The notes under the pieces: generated by a model
The model's database searches: none
Seen by the model: only the letters and a program-made list of their open reading frames with translations
Told to the model about the DNA's origin: nothing
Assembly (NCBI RefSeq): GCF_021654165.1
Contig: NZ_JAKFZN010000003.1
Location: forward strand, 310,001 to 374,000
Direction: 5' to 3'
Length of the DNA: 64,000 nt
Origin: Nereida sp. MMG025
GTDB lineage: Bacteria; Pseudomonadota; Alphaproteobacteria; Rhodobacterales; Rhodobacteraceae
Translations under genes and position numbers: made by a program
Part shown: piece after piece, positions 1 through 9,618 of the stretch
Numbering within the stretch: position 1 is the first letter of the stretch
How the letters are laid out: every line of letters starts with the position of its first letter

Positions 1-1152
1 CCATCCCGACGACCACGCCCACTGGAAATTGTAGCCACCAAGCCAGCCGGTGACGTCCACAACCTCGCCGATGAAATACAGGCCATCGACGCCCTTGGCC
101 TGTAGGGTGCGGGCATCCAGATCGCTGGTATCCACACCGCCCAAGGTGACCTCGGCCGTGCGGTACCCTTCGGAGCCCGATGGCTTGAGCGTTAGCTGCG
201 TCAGCACCATTTCAAGCTTTGATAAATCCATGTCGGATTGATCGGCAAGATTTCCTGAAAGGCCTGCAATTTCAGTAAGATAGGCGGCCAGGCGTGCAGG
301 CAAATGGGCGCCAAGCGCTGTGGTAAGGGCCATGCGGCCCGCCTTGCTGCGCTGCGTTTTCAGCGCTGCGATAATATCGGTGCTCGGTTCGAAATGCAGC
401 ATAATCTCGTCGCGTTCCTGCCAATAGCTGCTGACTTGCAAGATGCTTGGTCCCGACAGGCCACGGTGCGTGATCAAGAGCCCTTCTTCAAACCCCGTGC
501 CATTGCTGCTGACCCGTGCGTTTACCGACAGCCCCGCCATGGGTTTCAGCGCCTCCATGACATCTGCGCCAAACGTCAGCGGAACCAGCCCTGCTCGGGT
601 CTGTGTAACTGCCAGTCCGAACTGCTGCGCCACCTGATAGCCAAACCCTGTGGCACCCATTTTCGGAATGGATTTACCGCCCGACGCGATGACCAGATTT
701 CTGGCGTGTACAGACTGTATTTTACCATCTGATTGCAAAGCGATATCAAAGCCTTGCGGCGTTTTGTTAATCTGTTCAACGGATGTATTCAACCGCAGAT
801 CAGCACCGCGCATTTCTGACGTGAGAAGGCGGATAATATCCTTGGCAGATGTATCGCAGAAAAGCTGTCCAAGCGTCTTTTCGTGGTAGGGGATACCCGC
901 TTTTGCGACCAGATCAACAAAGTCCCATTGGGTGTATCTTGCCAGCGCGGATTTGCAGAAATGCGGGTTCTGCGACAAGAAGTTTTCAGGTGCAGCATAC
1001 ATATTGGTAAAATTGCAGCGCCCGCCGCCCGAGATGCGGATTTTTTCACCCGCCGCCTTTGCGTGATCGACGATCATCACATCGCGCCCTGCATGGGCGG
1101 CACACATCATGCCTGCGGCACCAGCGCCGATAATAAGAGTGTTCACCTGCAT
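1..1152 (-). CDS. HI0933/YhiN-type NAD(P)/FAD-dependent flavoprotein, C-terminus cut by window edge
   Basis: The minus-strand frame is open from an ATG at 1152 to the first base of the window, giving 384 codons. The N-terminus holds a Rossmann dinucleotide motif (IGAGAAG, residues 7-13), followed by the ISGGGRCNFTN signature of the HI0933/BaiN flavoprotein family around residues 40-50. The last visible stretch (VTGWLGGYNFQWAWSSG) is the typical C-terminal FAD-contacting segment, so only about ten residues should be missing. Members bind FAD; the substrate is usually unknown, although BaiN was linked to bile-acid reduction in gut bacteria. The gene is divergent from ftsW. The start is supported by a weak GAGGCG upstream. 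It was identified by reading the reverse strand directly. Confidence 0.9.
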   Translation of the reverse strand, partial: MQVNTLIIGAGAAGMMCAAHAGRDVMIVDHAKAAGEKIRISGGGRCNFTNMYAAPENFLSQNPHFCKSALARYTQWDFVDLVAKAGIPYHEKTLGQLFCDTSAKDIIRLLTSEMRGADLRLNTSVEQINKTPQGFDIALQSDGKIQSVHARNLVIASGGKSIPKMGATGFGYQVAQQFGLAVTQTRAGLVPLTFGADVMEALKPMAGLSVNARVSSNGTGFEEGLLITHRGLSGPSILQVSSYWQERDEIMLHFEPSTDIIAALKTQRSKAGRMALTTALGAHLPARLAAYLTEIAGLSGNLADQSDMDLSKLEMVLTQLTLKPSGSEGYRTAEVTLGGVDTSDLDARTLQAKGVDGLYFIGEVVDVTGWLGGYNFQWAWSSGW

Positions 1153-1332
1153 AGTCGCCTCAATGGGCAATAGGGCGCGTTTTGGCAAGTTGCCGATTAA
1201 GGAAATAGAAACCAACTTCGCCTATCCTGCGAGAGCGGCCGATTTTTACGTGGAATTTTCCAATAGGTGCCGTTAAGGTTAATCAACAGACCCCGTAAAG
1301 GGGCGGTTTTGAGGCATAGGTAGTAGTATTCC
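1153..1332. other. Divergent intergenic region, flavoprotein / ftsW
   Basis: This 180-base gap must contain the promoter for the ftsW-led cell wall operon and the one for the divergent flavoprotein. It is more A/T-rich than its flanks around 1190-1290. I see no convincing -35/-10 pair and no tRNA or small ORF. The GTTAAGGTTAA near 1274 resembles two CtrA half-sites, but the spacing is wrong. Confidence 0.5.
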
Positions 1333-2499
1333 ATGACGGAAATGGTCTATGGCACGGTCCCCGTGCAATCTGGCGATCCTGTGTTGCCGCGTTGGTGGCG
1401 CACAATCGATAAATGGACGATGTCCTGCATTCTGATGCTGTTTGGCGTCGGTCTGTTGCTTGGGCTTGCCGCATCCCCACCGCTGGCCGCGAAAAACGGG
1501 TTTGAGCCCTTTCACTATGTGCAGCGCCAGATGTTTTTTGGTGGTCTGGCGATGATTGCCATGTTGATCACGTCGATGATGCAGCCTTCGCTGGTGCGCC
1601 GTTTGGCGGTGATGGCGTTTGGTGTCTCGCTGGTGGCGGTTATGCTTCTGCCGTTCTTTGGTACCGACTTCGGAAAAGGTGCGGTGCGGTGGTATTCACT
1701 TGGCTTTGCGTCGCTTCAGCCGTCGGAATTTCTCAAACCCGCATTCGTGGTGACAGCCGCCTGGATGATGGCGGCCAGCCAGGATTTGAACGGGCCACCC
1801 GGCAAATCCATATCGTTCATGTTTTGCACGTTCATCGTTGTTCTTTTGGCGCTGCAACCTGACTTTGGCCAAGCCTGCTTGGTTCTTTTCGGATGGGGTG
1901 TGATGTGGTTTGTGGCGGGCGCACCGTTGGGGTTGCTCATCTGTTTGGCGGGTGTGGTCGTGCTGGCAGGTGCTGTGGCCTACAATAATTCCGAACACTT
2001 CGCGCGCCGTATCGACGGGTTTTTGTCGCCCGATGTAGACCCCACAACGCAACTTGGTTACGCCACAAATGCGATCCGCGAGGGCGGGTTCTTCGGCGTT
2101 GGCGTGGGCGAGGGGCAGGTCAAACAATCCCTGCCAGATGCGCATACCGATTTCATCATTGCGGTCGCGGCCGAAGAATATGGGCTGTTTCTGGTGCTCG
2201 TGATCATCGGGCTTTATGCGACCATCGTCATCCGCTCTCTTTATCGTCTGACGCGCGAACGCGATCCGTTTATTCGCCTTGCCGGCACAGGGCTGGCCTG
2301 CACCTTCGGGATTCAGGCCATGGTTAACATGGGCGTGGCCGTGCGGCTTTTGCCGGCCAAGGGCATGACCTTGCCATTTGTCAGCTACGGTGGTTCGTCG
2401 ATTATAGCGGGCGGCATTGCCGTGGGCATGCTACTGGCCTTCACGCGCACCCGTCCGCAGGGTGAAATTGGCGATATCCTCTTGCGGCGGGGCCACTGA
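1333..2499 (+). CDS. ftsW: FtsW, septal peptidoglycan glycosyltransferase (SEDS family)
   Basis: This 388-residue SEDS protein polymerises lipid II into glycan strands at the division septum together with its cognate PBP (FtsI). About ten hydrophobic segments are visible. Family hallmarks are KGAVRW at residues 115-120, QPSEFLKPA at 129-137 and the C-terminal [10 protein letters not shown] second in-frame ATG at 1342 could be the true start. The stop at 2499 is followed by the murG ATG one base later, so the two are translationally close. Unusually, the genes that normally precede ftsW (mraY, murD and so on) are not upstream. Confidence 0.97.
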   Translation: MTEMVYGTVPVQSGDPVLPRWWRTIDKWTMSCILMLFGVGLLLGLAASPPLAAKNGFEPFHYVQRQMFFGGLAMIAMLITSMMQPSLVRRLAVMAFGVSLVAVMLLPFFGTDFGKGAVRWYSLGFASLQPSEFLKPAFVVTAAWMMAASQDLNGPPGKSISFMFCTFIVVLLALQPDFGQACLVLFGWGVMWFVAGAPLGLLICLAGVVVLAGAVAYNNSEHFARRIDGFLSPDVDPTTQLGYATNAIREGGFFGVGVGEGQVKQSLPDAHTDFIIAVAAEEYGLFLVLVIIGLYATIVIRSLYRLTRERDPFIRLAGTGLACTFGIQAMVNMGVAVRLLPAKGMTLPFVSYGGSSIIAGGIAVGMLLAFTRTRPQGEIGDILLRRGH

Positions 2500-2500
2500 C

Positions 2501-3595
2501 ATGGCGCCTTTGCTGATCATCGCAGCAGGTGGCACGGGCGGGCATATGTTCCCCGCACAGGCCTTGGCCGAAGCGATGTTGGCCAAAGGCTGGCGTGTCA
2601 AACTGAGCACCGATGCGCGCGGCGCACGCTATGCCAGCGGGTTCCCCGATGCGGTCGAAATCACCCAGATCAGCAGCGCCACCTTTGCGCGCGGCGGTCT
2701 TTTGGCCAAAGCGATGGTGCCCTTTCGTATTTTGGGCGGCATTCTGGGGGCCACGTTCAAAATGATCGGTCAAAAGCCTGATGTGGTTGTCGGCTTTGGC
2801 GGCTATCCGTCCATACCTGCTTTGGCCGCGGCAACGCTGTTGCGCAAGCCGCGGATGATCCATGAACAAAACGGTGTTCTGGGGCGGGTGAATACGAAAT
2901 TTGCCAAACGTGTAAATGCGGTCGCCTGCGGAACGTGGCCCACGCAAATGCCAGCGGGCGTCAGCGGCACTCACACAGGCAACCCCGTCCGCGAGGCGGT
3001 TCTGGCGCGTGCTGGCGCGGGCTACATCCCACCCGGTGATTACCCCATGTCGATTGTCGTGATCGGTGGCAGCCAAGGGGCGCGCATCCTGTCGGATGCA
3101 GTGCCCCCTGCGATTGCCGAACTGCCCGTCGAGATGCTGGCCAACATACGTGTTTTCCATCAGGCCCGCGGCGAGGACGAAGAGCGCGTGCGCCAATTCT
3201 ATTTCCAGCAAGGTATCAACGCGCAGGTGCAGCCGTTCTTTGATAATGTCCCCGAACTCTTTGCCGAAGCGCAGTTGATTATCAGCCGTGCAGGCGCAAG
3301 CAGCGTGGCCGACATCAGTGTGATTGGCCGCCCTTCGGTGCTTGTCCCTTATGCCGCCGCGATGGACGATCACCAGACCGCCAATGCAAAGGGACTTGCA
3401 GATGCAGGTGCTGCAACGGTGATCCCCGAACGCCAGCTGGACGCGGAAACCTTGCGCACGGAAGTGCAACGCATCCTGACCAACCCGGACGGGGCCAGCG
3501 CCATGGCGCAGGCGGCCGTAAGCGTTTCGCGGCCCGATGCCACACAAGCATTGGTGGACATGGTCGAAGAATTAGCCCAAAAGCCCGCAAAATAA
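2501..3595 (+). CDS. murG: MurG, UDP-GlcNAc:undecaprenyl-PP-MurNAc-pentapeptide GlcNAc transferase
   Basis: MurG converts lipid I to lipid II on the cytoplasmic face of the inner membrane. The 364-residue product starts [11 protein letters not shown], with the donor-binding G-loop GGTGGH at residues 10-15 and a second G-rich loop (GGSQGAR) starting the C-terminal domain; [10 protein letters not shown] is the UDP-GlcNAc binding region. The same frame is open 84 bases further upstream inside ftsW, but the G-loop must lie near the N-terminus in this family, so the ATG at 2501 is chosen. It lies between ftsW and murC in the same operon. Confidence 0.97.
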   Translation: MAPLLIIAAGGTGGHMFPAQALAEAMLAKGWRVKLSTDARGARYASGFPDAVEITQISSATFARGGLLAKAMVPFRILGGILGATFKMIGQKPDVVVGFGGYPSIPALAAATLLRKPRMIHEQNGVLGRVNTKFAKRVNAVACGTWPTQMPAGVSGTHTGNPVREAVLARAGAGYIPPGDYPMSIVVIGGSQGARILSDAVPPAIAELPVEMLANIRVFHQARGEDEERVRQFYFQQGINAQVQPFFDNVPELFAEAQLIISRAGASSVADISVIGRPSVLVPYAAAMDDHQTANAKGLADAGAATVIPERQLDAETLRTEVQRILTNPDGASAMAQAAVSVSRPDATQALVDMVEELAQKPAK

Positions 3596-3606
3596 GGACA
3601 AAGAAC

Positions 3607-5022
3607 ATGGACGGTGGAACAATTATGGCTGCAGCAACAAAACTCCCCACCCAACTTGGGGCCATTCATTTTGTGGGCATCGGCGGCATCGGCATGTCTG
3701 GCATCGCCGAAGTTCTGCTGAACCACGGCTACACCGTTCAGGGCTCTGACCTCAAAGACAGTAAGATCACACAGCGCCTGGAACGTCTGGGCGCCAAGGT
3801 TTTTATCGGCCAGAAGGCAGAAAATTTGGACGGGGCCGAAGTCATCGTCATCTCGTCGGCGATCAAAAAGGGCAACGCAGAACTGGACGAAGCACGCCTG
3901 CGCGGGTTGCCTGTCGTGCGCCGCGCCGAAATGCTGGCCGAATTGATGCGCCTGAAATCTAACATCGCTGTTGCGGGCACGCATGGCAAAACCACCACAA
4001 CAACGATGGTCGCAGCCCTTCTGGACGCAGGTGGCATCGACCCGACAGTGATCAACGGGGGCATCATCCACGCCTACGACAGCAATGCACGCACAGGGCA
4101 GGGCGAGTGGATGGTGGTGGAGGCCGACGAAAGCGACGGCACCTTCAACCGCTTGCCCGCCACCATCGCCATCGTCACCAACATCGACCCCGAGCATATG
4201 GAACATTGGGGCACCGAAGAGGCGCTGCACAAAGGGTTTGAGGATTTCGTCTCAAACATCCCGTTTTATGGGCTGGCCGTGTGCTGCACCGATGACCCCG
4301 ATGTGCAGGCGCTTGTCGGCAAAATCACCGACCGCCGCGTTGTGACATTCGGGTTTAACGCCCAAGCCGATGTGCGCGCTGTGAACCTCACTTACAAAGC
4401 AGGTGTGGCCCATTTCGATATTGAGTTGAAGAACGAAGATAAGGTGATCGAAGGCTGTGCACTGCCCATGCCGGGTGACCATAACGTCAGTAATGCCCTT
4501 TCGGCCGTGGCAGTCTCACGGCATCTGGGCCTCAAGCTGGACGAGATCAAAGACGCGCTGGCCAGCTTTGGGGGTGTGAACCGCCGCTTTACCCGCGTGG
4601 GCGAGGTCGACGGCGTGACCATCATCGACGACTACGGACACCACCCCGTTGAGATTGCCGCTGTTCTGAAAGCCGCGCGCCAAGCCACCGAAGGCCGCGT
4701 CATCGCGGTGCATCAACCCCACCGCTACACACGCCTGCACCACCATTTTGATGAGTTCTGTTCGTGCTTTAACGACGCTGATGTGGTGGCCATCGCAGAA
4801 GTGTTTGCCGCAGGCGAAGACGTGATCGAAGGGGCGACCCGCGATGATCTGGTCGCAGGGCTGATCCGCCACGGCCACCGCCATGCGCGGGCTGTAACAA
4901 GCGAAGATGATCTGGTGCGCCTTGTGCGCGAACAGGCCAGCGAAGGCGATATGGTCGTATGCTTGGGCGCAGGCTCGATCAGCACATGGGCCAATGACCT
5001 GCCGGCCAAACTGACCCAATAG
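3607..5022 (+). CDS. murC: MurC, UDP-N-acetylmuramate--L-alanine ligase
   Basis: MurC is the first ATP-dependent amino acid ligase of the muropeptide pathway and adds L-Ala to UDP-MurNAc. The protein has 471 residues. The N-terminal UDP-MurNAc domain shows [10 protein letters not shown] (23-32). The ATP loop GTHGKTT sits at 124-130, and EADESDG and a C-terminal DDYGHHP motif follow, as expected. An AAGGA lies eight bases before the ATG at 3607; a second in-frame ATG at 3625 is a possible alternative. Eleven bases separate it from murG. Confidence 0.97.
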   Translation: MDGGTIMAAATKLPTQLGAIHFVGIGGIGMSGIAEVLLNHGYTVQGSDLKDSKITQRLERLGAKVFIGQKAENLDGAEVIVISSAIKKGNAELDEARLRGLPVVRRAEMLAELMRLKSNIAVAGTHGKTTTTTMVAALLDAGGIDPTVINGGIIHAYDSNARTGQGEWMVVEADESDGTFNRLPATIAIVTNIDPEHMEHWGTEEALHKGFEDFVSNIPFYGLAVCCTDDPDVQALVGKITDRRVVTFGFNAQADVRAVNLTYKAGVAHFDIELKNEDKVIEGCALPMPGDHNVSNALSAVAVSRHLGLKLDEIKDALASFGGVNRRFTRVGEVDGVTIIDDYGHHPVEIAAVLKAARQATEGRVIAVHQPHRYTRLHHHFDEFCSCFNDADVVAIAEVFAAGEDVIEGATRDDLVAGLIRHGHRHARAVTSEDDLVRLVREQASEGDMVVCLGAGSISTWANDLPAKLTQ

Positions 5023-5038
5023 ACCGCTGGCACAGCCG

Positions 5039-5296
5039 ATGAGCGATACAACACTTGCCATAGTCCTGATTTGCGGCTGGATCGTGCTGGCCCAAGTGAT
5101 GCAAGCCATCCCGAGCAATGACAACCACTGGCGCCGCGCCTATGTGCTGATCGGCGTCGGTATCCCGCTGCTTGGCTACGCCACATTTCTGGGCGGCCCA
5201 TGGGTGGGCGTGATCGGCCTTGGCGTCGGCATGACCGTCCTGCGCTGGCCTGTGTGGTACGGTGTGAAATGGCTGCGCCGCCGTTTGGGGCTGTGA
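5039..5296 (+). CDS. DUF2484 small membrane protein
   Basis: This 85-residue protein has three short hydrophobic segments (about residues 5-22, 36-50 and 53-67), a conserved-looking SNDNHWRRAYVLIG core and a basic C-terminus (WLRRRLGL). I recognise it as DUF2484, a family of unknown function found in Rhodobacterales, typically between murC and murB. Its position suggests a role linked to the cell wall or divisome, but that is inference. It begins 16 bases after the murC stop. Confidence 0.85.
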   Translation: MSDTTLAIVLICGWIVLAQVMQAIPSNDNHWRRAYVLIGVGIPLLGYATFLGGPWVGVIGLGVGMTVLRWPVWYGVKWLRRRLGL

Positions 5297-5342
5297 CGGG
5301 TTTGCGCTTGGCTTGGCATATCAGGCAGGGCAAGCTGGCTGT

Positions 5343-6788
5343 ATGGTAGAGATTGCGGATATTGTTGATGGGGACAGCTTTAAGGCTTGGCTGAACGCGC
5401 ATATTGCGCGGGTCGGCGATGAACTGGGGCGGCAACACGCCGTTTGGCTGGCGAGCAGATGTGCCGCGCGCGTGATGCCATTCGCGATGGAAACCGCATT
5501 GTCGGGGCGTATTGCCGAATTGACACCTGTGCTGATGTTTCGGGTAACTTCAATCTCAGGGGTCGCTTCGGTGTGTCCGACCCCTGAGATTGCCCGTACC
5601 GCCGATGCCGCCGCTTTTGCCGCCGATGCCGCCCCCGATGCCGCCGATGCCGCCGCCGCTGCCGCCGCCTTTGCCGCCTTTGCCGCCGCTGCCGCTGCCG
5701 CCGCCGTCTTTGCCGCCTATGCCTCCGCCCGTGCCGCCGCTGCCGCCCCCGATATCTACGAATACATCCAAGTGGATTGCGCGGCTTTGCTTGCGTCGGG
5801 CGACATCCCGCGCCGTCCGCTTTGGGCAGGACCGTCCGAGATGCAAAGGCTGTGGCAAGATATAAAGCCAAAGCTGGCAGCCCTGAACTCTGACGGCCCT
5901 GATGCCGCAGTCTGGACCTTCTGGATCGCATGGTACGACCGCGTGCTGGCAGGCCAGGACATCCACGCCCAAGCCATGCACGATGTGTTTGTCTCGCTGA
6001 CGGAAGACGACTGGAACAAAGGCCCTGCGCATATCAACCCCAAGTTTGACCCCGTTCTGGCGCTTTATGCTGCTGATATTGCTGACATAGGCGAAAAAAT
6101 CCGCCGCGATACTGCAGGTCAGATCGTTCTTGAACCTGCCCCCTACGCCCACGCTGATACGCTGCAAACAGTTTTAGACAAAGTGGTCGATGCGATTGCC
6201 AAACTGCGCCCCGCTTGCGGTGACGCGGGTAATGCAATGTTGGCACCTTTGGCCGAGGTTTTGGATGATTTGACAGAAGCGTTAGAGGGTAATGCAAACA
6301 ACTGGCTGCGCTGTCACGATGAATTTGGTTTATGCCATGCCGAGATTGAACGGCTGTTCACCCCCGAGGATATACGCGCAGAAAGAATGCTTTTTCGTCT
6401 GCACAACGCGCTCTCGACAGGCATGTTGGACCTGCGTGAAACGGATAGCGAGACCAAACGCGTGTGCCGCACCCGTGTGAATCGCCGCGCGCTGGATCTT
6501 GATGATAAGCTCAAAAAAGGACTACGCGATCACCAGGCGCAGATTGACCCTGAGCTTAGTCCTTATCTTGCAGCGGAAATGCAGGCCGACCTTGATATCG
6601 GTTTGGACGAGAGCCAGCCTGAACAAAAGCGCGCAGATGCCATGAAACGCGAAGGCAGCAGGCTTATAAAAATCGACAACTTCAAGCGTGAAGAGCTTGT
6701 CAAAGGCGCAGAGGATGCCAATAAGCTGATGAAAGCTGGCGGTGGTATCGCTGGTGTTATTAAAGAAGTCTGGACTTGGTTTTTCTAA
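5343..6788 (+). CDS. Ala-rich hypothetical protein embedded in the cell wall operon
   Basis: The product has 481 residues and no assigned function. Residues 1-80 form a domain beginning [16 protein letters not shown]. Residues 87-135 are almost pure Ala with scattered Asp, Phe and Tyr. Residues around 185-205 carry [14 protein letters not shown], a Trp/Tyr-rich motif I associate from memory with Ala-rich roseobacter proteins. The rest is charged and helical and ends in a short hydrophobic tail ([13 protein letters not shown]). No signal peptide is visible. The ATG at 5343 is preferred over the TTG at 5313 because family members start with a similar ME/VEI-type N-terminus. The stop lies one base before the murB ATG, so it is probably cotranscribed. 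The function is unknown and should not be guessed from the neighbours alone. Confidence 0.75.
   Translation: MVEIADIVDGDSFKAWLNAHIARVGDELGRQHAVWLASRCAARVMPFAMETALSGRIAELTPVLMFRVTSISGVASVCPTPEIARTADAAAFAADAAPDAADAAAAAAAFAAFAAAAAAAAVFAAYASARAAAAAPDIYEYIQVDCAALLASGDIPRRPLWAGPSEMQRLWQDIKPKLAALNSDGPDAAVWTFWIAWYDRVLAGQDIHAQAMHDVFVSLTEDDWNKGPAHINPKFDPVLALYAADIADIGEKIRRDTAGQIVLEPAPYAHADTLQTVLDKVVDAIAKLRPACGDAGNAMLAPLAEVLDDLTEALEGNANNWLRCHDEFGLCHAEIERLFTPEDIRAERMLFRLHNALSTGMLDLRETDSETKRVCRTRVNRRALDLDDKLKKGLRDHQAQIDPELSPYLAAEMQADLDIGLDESQPEQKRADAMKREGSRLIKIDNFKREELVKGAEDANKLMKAGGGIAGVIKEVWTWFF
5551..5592. repeat. Perfect 15-bp inverted repeat inside the Ala-rich gene
   Basis: The arms 5551-5565 (CAATCTCAGGGGTCG) and 5578-5592 (CGACCCCTGAGATTG) are exact reverse complements separated by 12 bases. 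The 42-base unit keeps the reading frame and encodes [14 protein letters not shown] plus flanking bases. It lies immediately before the Ala tract. It could form a strong mRNA hairpin or be a fixed palindromic element. Confidence 0.85.
5601..5747 (+). repeat. GCC/GCN low-complexity tract coding for poly-Ala
   Basis: About 49 consecutive codons are nearly all GCC or GCT, broken by GAT, TTT, TAT and CCC. The tract is close to a trinucleotide microsatellite and is therefore prone to length change by slippage. It creates long spurious ORFs in the other five frames (Pro-rich, Arg/His-rich and Gly-rich), which are not genes. Confidence 0.85.
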
Positions 6789-6789
6789 C

Positions 6790-7722
6790 ATGACCCTACC
6801 CCTCGTGCGCGGCACGCTTACTCCGAACAGGCCGTTGGCCGATCTGACGTGGCTGCGTGTTGGTGGGCCTGCGGATTATCTGTTCCAGCCTGCGGATCAG
6901 GCCGATTTGCAAGCGTTTTTGAAGGGTTTGCCGTCCGATATTTCCGTGTTCCCCATGGGCGTGGGAAGCAATCTGATTGTGCGCGATGGCGGGCTTCGCG
7001 CGGTCGTGATCCGCATGGGGCGCGGGTTCAACCAGATCGAGATTGCGGGCAACCGCGTTTCTGCGGGTGTGGCTGCGTTGGATGCGCATGTGGCACGCAA
7101 GGCGGCCGATGCAGGACTAGACCTGACATTTCTGCGCACGATCCCGGGTGCCATTGGTGGTGCGGTGCGCATGAACGCGGGATGTTACGGCAGCTATGTG
7201 GCCGATCATTTCGTCAGCGCACAGGCTGTCACACGGCGGGGCGAGCGCGTAACGCTCACCGCCGATGATTTGAAATTTGCCTACCGCCAGACCGAATTGC
7301 CCGAAGGGTGGGTTCTGACCGAGGCTACCTTTGAGGCCGAGACTGCTGATCCCGAAGAGCTGCATGCGCGCATGGCCCATCAGTTGCAAAAGCGCGATGA
7401 AACGCAACCCACCAAGGACAGAAGTGCCGGCAGCACCTTCCGCAACCCCGCGGGCCGGTCCAGCACGGGGCGCGATGATGACGTCCACGATCTTAAGGCG
7501 TGGAAGGTGATTGACGATGCGGGGCTGCGCGGGTTTTCCATCGGCGGGGCGCAAATGTCGCCCAAGCACAGCAACTTCATGATCAACACAGGCGGTGCCA
7601 CAGCCGCTGATCTTGAAAATCTGGGCGAATACGTGCGGAAAAAGGTTTACGATAACAGCGGTCTAACGCTAGAGTGGGAAATTATGAGGGTCGGTGAACC
7701 GACCCCAGATCAGAGCGCTTAA
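6790..7722 (+). CDS. murB: MurB, UDP-N-acetylenolpyruvoylglucosamine reductase
   Basis: MurB is an FAD enzyme that reduces UDP-GlcNAc-enolpyruvate to UDP-MurNAc with NADPH. The 310-residue product has the FAD-binding GVGSN (57-61), [12 protein letters not shown] (120-131) and the AGSTFRNP motif (213-220), whose Ser is the predicted proton donor; a Glu in the LEWEIMR segment near the C-terminus completes the site. The ATG at 6790 follows the previous stop by one base. An in-frame start further upstream lies inside the preceding gene and is rejected because [17 protein letters not shown] is the usual N-terminus. Confidence 0.96.
   Translation: MTLPLVRGTLTPNRPLADLTWLRVGGPADYLFQPADQADLQAFLKGLPSDISVFPMGVGSNLIVRDGGLRAVVIRMGRGFNQIEIAGNRVSAGVAALDAHVARKAADAGLDLTFLRTIPGAIGGAVRMNAGCYGSYVADHFVSAQAVTRRGERVTLTADDLKFAYRQTELPEGWVLTEATFEAETADPEELHARMAHQLQKRDETQPTKDRSAGSTFRNPAGRSSTGRDDDVHDLKAWKVIDDAGLRGFSIGGAQMSPKHSNFMINTGGATAADLENLGEYVRKKVYDNSGLTLEWEIMRVGEPTPDQSA
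7688..7705. repeat. Short hairpin at the 3' end of murB
   Basis: GGGTCGGT (7688-7695) and ACCGACCC (7698-7705) are exact inverted copies separated by two bases, inside the last codons of murB (RVGEPTPDQ). There is no T-tract, so it is not a classical terminator. It shares the GGGTCG/CGACCC core with the inverted repeat at 5551-5592. Confidence 0.5.
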
Positions 7723-7828
7723 GCGCCATACGGCATCCATGGGCGAGCAGGCCCTTGAAATAACAAGCAAACGTGCCCTCGGCGGGGCGCAAGAAAGCTG
7801 TCGTTTAAGGCAGTGGTGAGAGGCAAAA

Positions 7829-8749
7829 GTGGGCAAGGCAGGCAACAGCCCGTTGAAAATCTGTGTTGTGATGGGTGGGCCAAGCGCGGAGCGTGAGGTC
7901 TCTTTGTCGTCGGGGCGCGAGTGTGTCGCCGCGCTGCAATCGCTTGGCTATGACGTGGTCGCGTTGGACGCAGGCCCCACGCTGGCAGGTGATCTGGCGG
8001 CGATCGGGCCTGATGTGATCTTCAATGCGCTGCACGGGCGGTGGGGCGAAGATGGCTGTGTGCAGGGTATTTTTGAATGGCTTCACATTCCCTATACCCA
8101 TTCCGGCGTTCTGGCCTCTGCGCTTGCGATGGATAAGACCAAGACCAAAGATGTCTACCGCGCGGCAGGCTTGCCGATGGTGCAAAGCGTGTTGGCCCCA
8201 AAGTCCGAGGTGATGGCCGCACATGTGATGCAGCCCCCTTATGTGGTTAAGCCAAACAATGAAGGCTCCAGCGTGGGCGTGTATTTGGTGGATGACGCGG
8301 CCAGTGGCCCGCCCCAACTGGACGACGCGATGCCCCCGGTCGTCATGGTCGAAGCCTTTGCGCAGGGGCGCGAGCTGACAACGACTGTTATGGGCGACCG
8401 CGCGCTTGGGGTGACAGATATTCTGACAGACGGCTGGTATGACTATACGGCCAAATATGTGGAAGGCGGATCACGCCATGTGATCCCCGCCGATGTGCCC
8501 GCCACGATTGCGGCTGCCTGCGAAGATTATGCCCTGCGCGCCCATGCAGCCCTGGGGTGTCGCGGTGTGACACGCACGGATTTTCGGTGGGATGAGGCCC
8601 GCGGCATCGACGGCTTGATCCTTTTGGAAACCAACACACAGCCCGGGATGACGCCGACATCGCTGAGCCCTGAACAAGCCGAACACGCAGGTATTTCCTA
8701 TGCAGATTTCTGCGACTGGATGGTGAAGGACGCCTCATGCAATCGCTGA
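7829..8749 (+). CDS. ddl: D-alanine--D-alanine ligase
   Basis: Ddl makes the D-Ala-D-Ala dipeptide that MurF attaches to the muropeptide. The 306-residue ATP-grasp protein shows GGPSAEREVSLSSG near the N-terminus, NALHGRWGEDG (66-76), the VKPNNEGSSVGV ATP-binding strand and the C-terminal metal site LLETNTQPGMT. The start is GTG at 7829 with GAGG six bases upstream; the next in-frame ATG (7871) would cut into the first strand. A 106-base gap, in which I see no gene, separates it from murB. Its last 13 bases overlap ftsQ. Confidence 0.96.
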   Translation: MGKAGNSPLKICVVMGGPSAEREVSLSSGRECVAALQSLGYDVVALDAGPTLAGDLAAIGPDVIFNALHGRWGEDGCVQGIFEWLHIPYTHSGVLASALAMDKTKTKDVYRAAGLPMVQSVLAPKSEVMAAHVMQPPYVVKPNNEGSSVGVYLVDDAASGPPQLDDAMPPVVMVEAFAQGRELTTTVMGDRALGVTDILTDGWYDYTAKYVEGGSRHVIPADVPATIAAACEDYALRAHAALGCRGVTRTDFRWDEARGIDGLILLETNTQPGMTPTSLSPEQAEHAGISYADFCDWMVKDASCNR

Positions 8750-9618
8750 AACCCACCACCATCAAACGTGACCCTGCGCCGTCCAAATGGGCCTATCGCT
8801 ATCAGCGTCTCAAGCTGCGCCCCGGCTATCGCCGGTTTATGCGCGTCGGGTTACCTCTATGCGTTACTGCTTTGCTGGCGGGCGGCTATTTTGCCGACAA
8901 ACAAAACCGCGAGACCGTGCAGCTGGCCATCGCCGATGCCCGCGCGATGATTGAAGAGCGCCCCGAATTCATGGTCAAGCTTATGGCCATCGACGGTGCG
9001 TCTGGTGATACGGCTGAACAAATTCGCACGGTGCTGCCCGTTGAATTTCCGCTGTCCAGCTTTGATCTGGACCTTGCGCAGATGCGCGCGGATGTTGAGG
9101 CGCTGGATGCCGTGAAATCGGCCAGCCTTTTGGTGCGTGCGGGCAATGTTTTGCAAGTGCAAGTGAACGAACGTGTGCCCGTGGCCGTCTGGCGCCACCG
9201 CGAGGGGCTTGAGTTGCGTGACGCCGAAGGCGCGTTGGTCAAAAAGATTGCCAGCCGAAACGACTACCCGCATCTGCCGCTTATTGCGGGCGAAGGGGCT
9301 GCGGATCAAATAACCCAAGCGCTCGATCTATTCGCGGCCGCAAACCCCATTGCCAATCGCGTGCAGGGGTTGGTGCGTTTGGGGGATCGTCGGTGGGATG
9401 TGGTTTTGGATACGGGCCAGCGGATCATGCTGCCCACGGATGATCCTGTGACCGCGTTGGAGCGCGTGATCATTCTGGATCGTGCGCAAGATATGTTGAA
9501 CCGCGACATTACCGTCGTGGATATGCGCCTTGGGGCCCGCCCCACGTTGCGCATGGGTGAGGCCGCAAACAGTGATCTGCGGCGAATTAAAGCAATTGAA
9601 TTGGGAGTGGCGCAATGA
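8737..9618 (+). CDS. ftsQ: FtsQ, divisome POTRA-domain protein
   Basis: FtsQ is a bitopic inner-membrane protein that links early and late divisome components. It has 293 residues: a basic cytoplasmic N-terminus to about residue 38, one transmembrane helix (about 39-53, GLPLCVTALLAGGYF), then a periplasmic POTRA-like region starting near the IDGASGDTAEQI segment, and an FtsQ/DivIB beta domain. It overlaps ddl by 13 bases and ftsA by 4 (ATGA), so translational coupling is likely. Confidence 0.94.
   Translation: MQSLKPTTIKRDPAPSKWAYRYQRLKLRPGYRRFMRVGLPLCVTALLAGGYFADKQNRETVQLAIADARAMIEERPEFMVKLMAIDGASGDTAEQIRTVLPVEFPLSSFDLDLAQMRADVEALDAVKSASLLVRAGNVLQVQVNERVPVAVWRHREGLELRDAEGALVKKIASRNDYPHLPLIAGEGAADQITQALDLFAAANPIANRVQGLVRLGDRRWDVVLDTGQRIMLPTDDPVTALERVIILDRAQDMLNRDITVVDMRLGARPTLRMGEAANSDLRRIKAIELGVAQ

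Noticed and set aside
1268-1285. Possible CtrA box upstream of ftsW (GTTAAGGTTAA)
   Set aside because: The two TTAA words are separated by two bases rather than the seven of the CtrA consensus.
5380-6167. Arg/His-rich, Gly-rich and Pro-rich frames around the GCC tract
   Set aside because: They are frame and strand readings of the same GCC repeat. The poly-Ala frame is the only one with non-repetitive, protein-like flanks and correct operon spacing.
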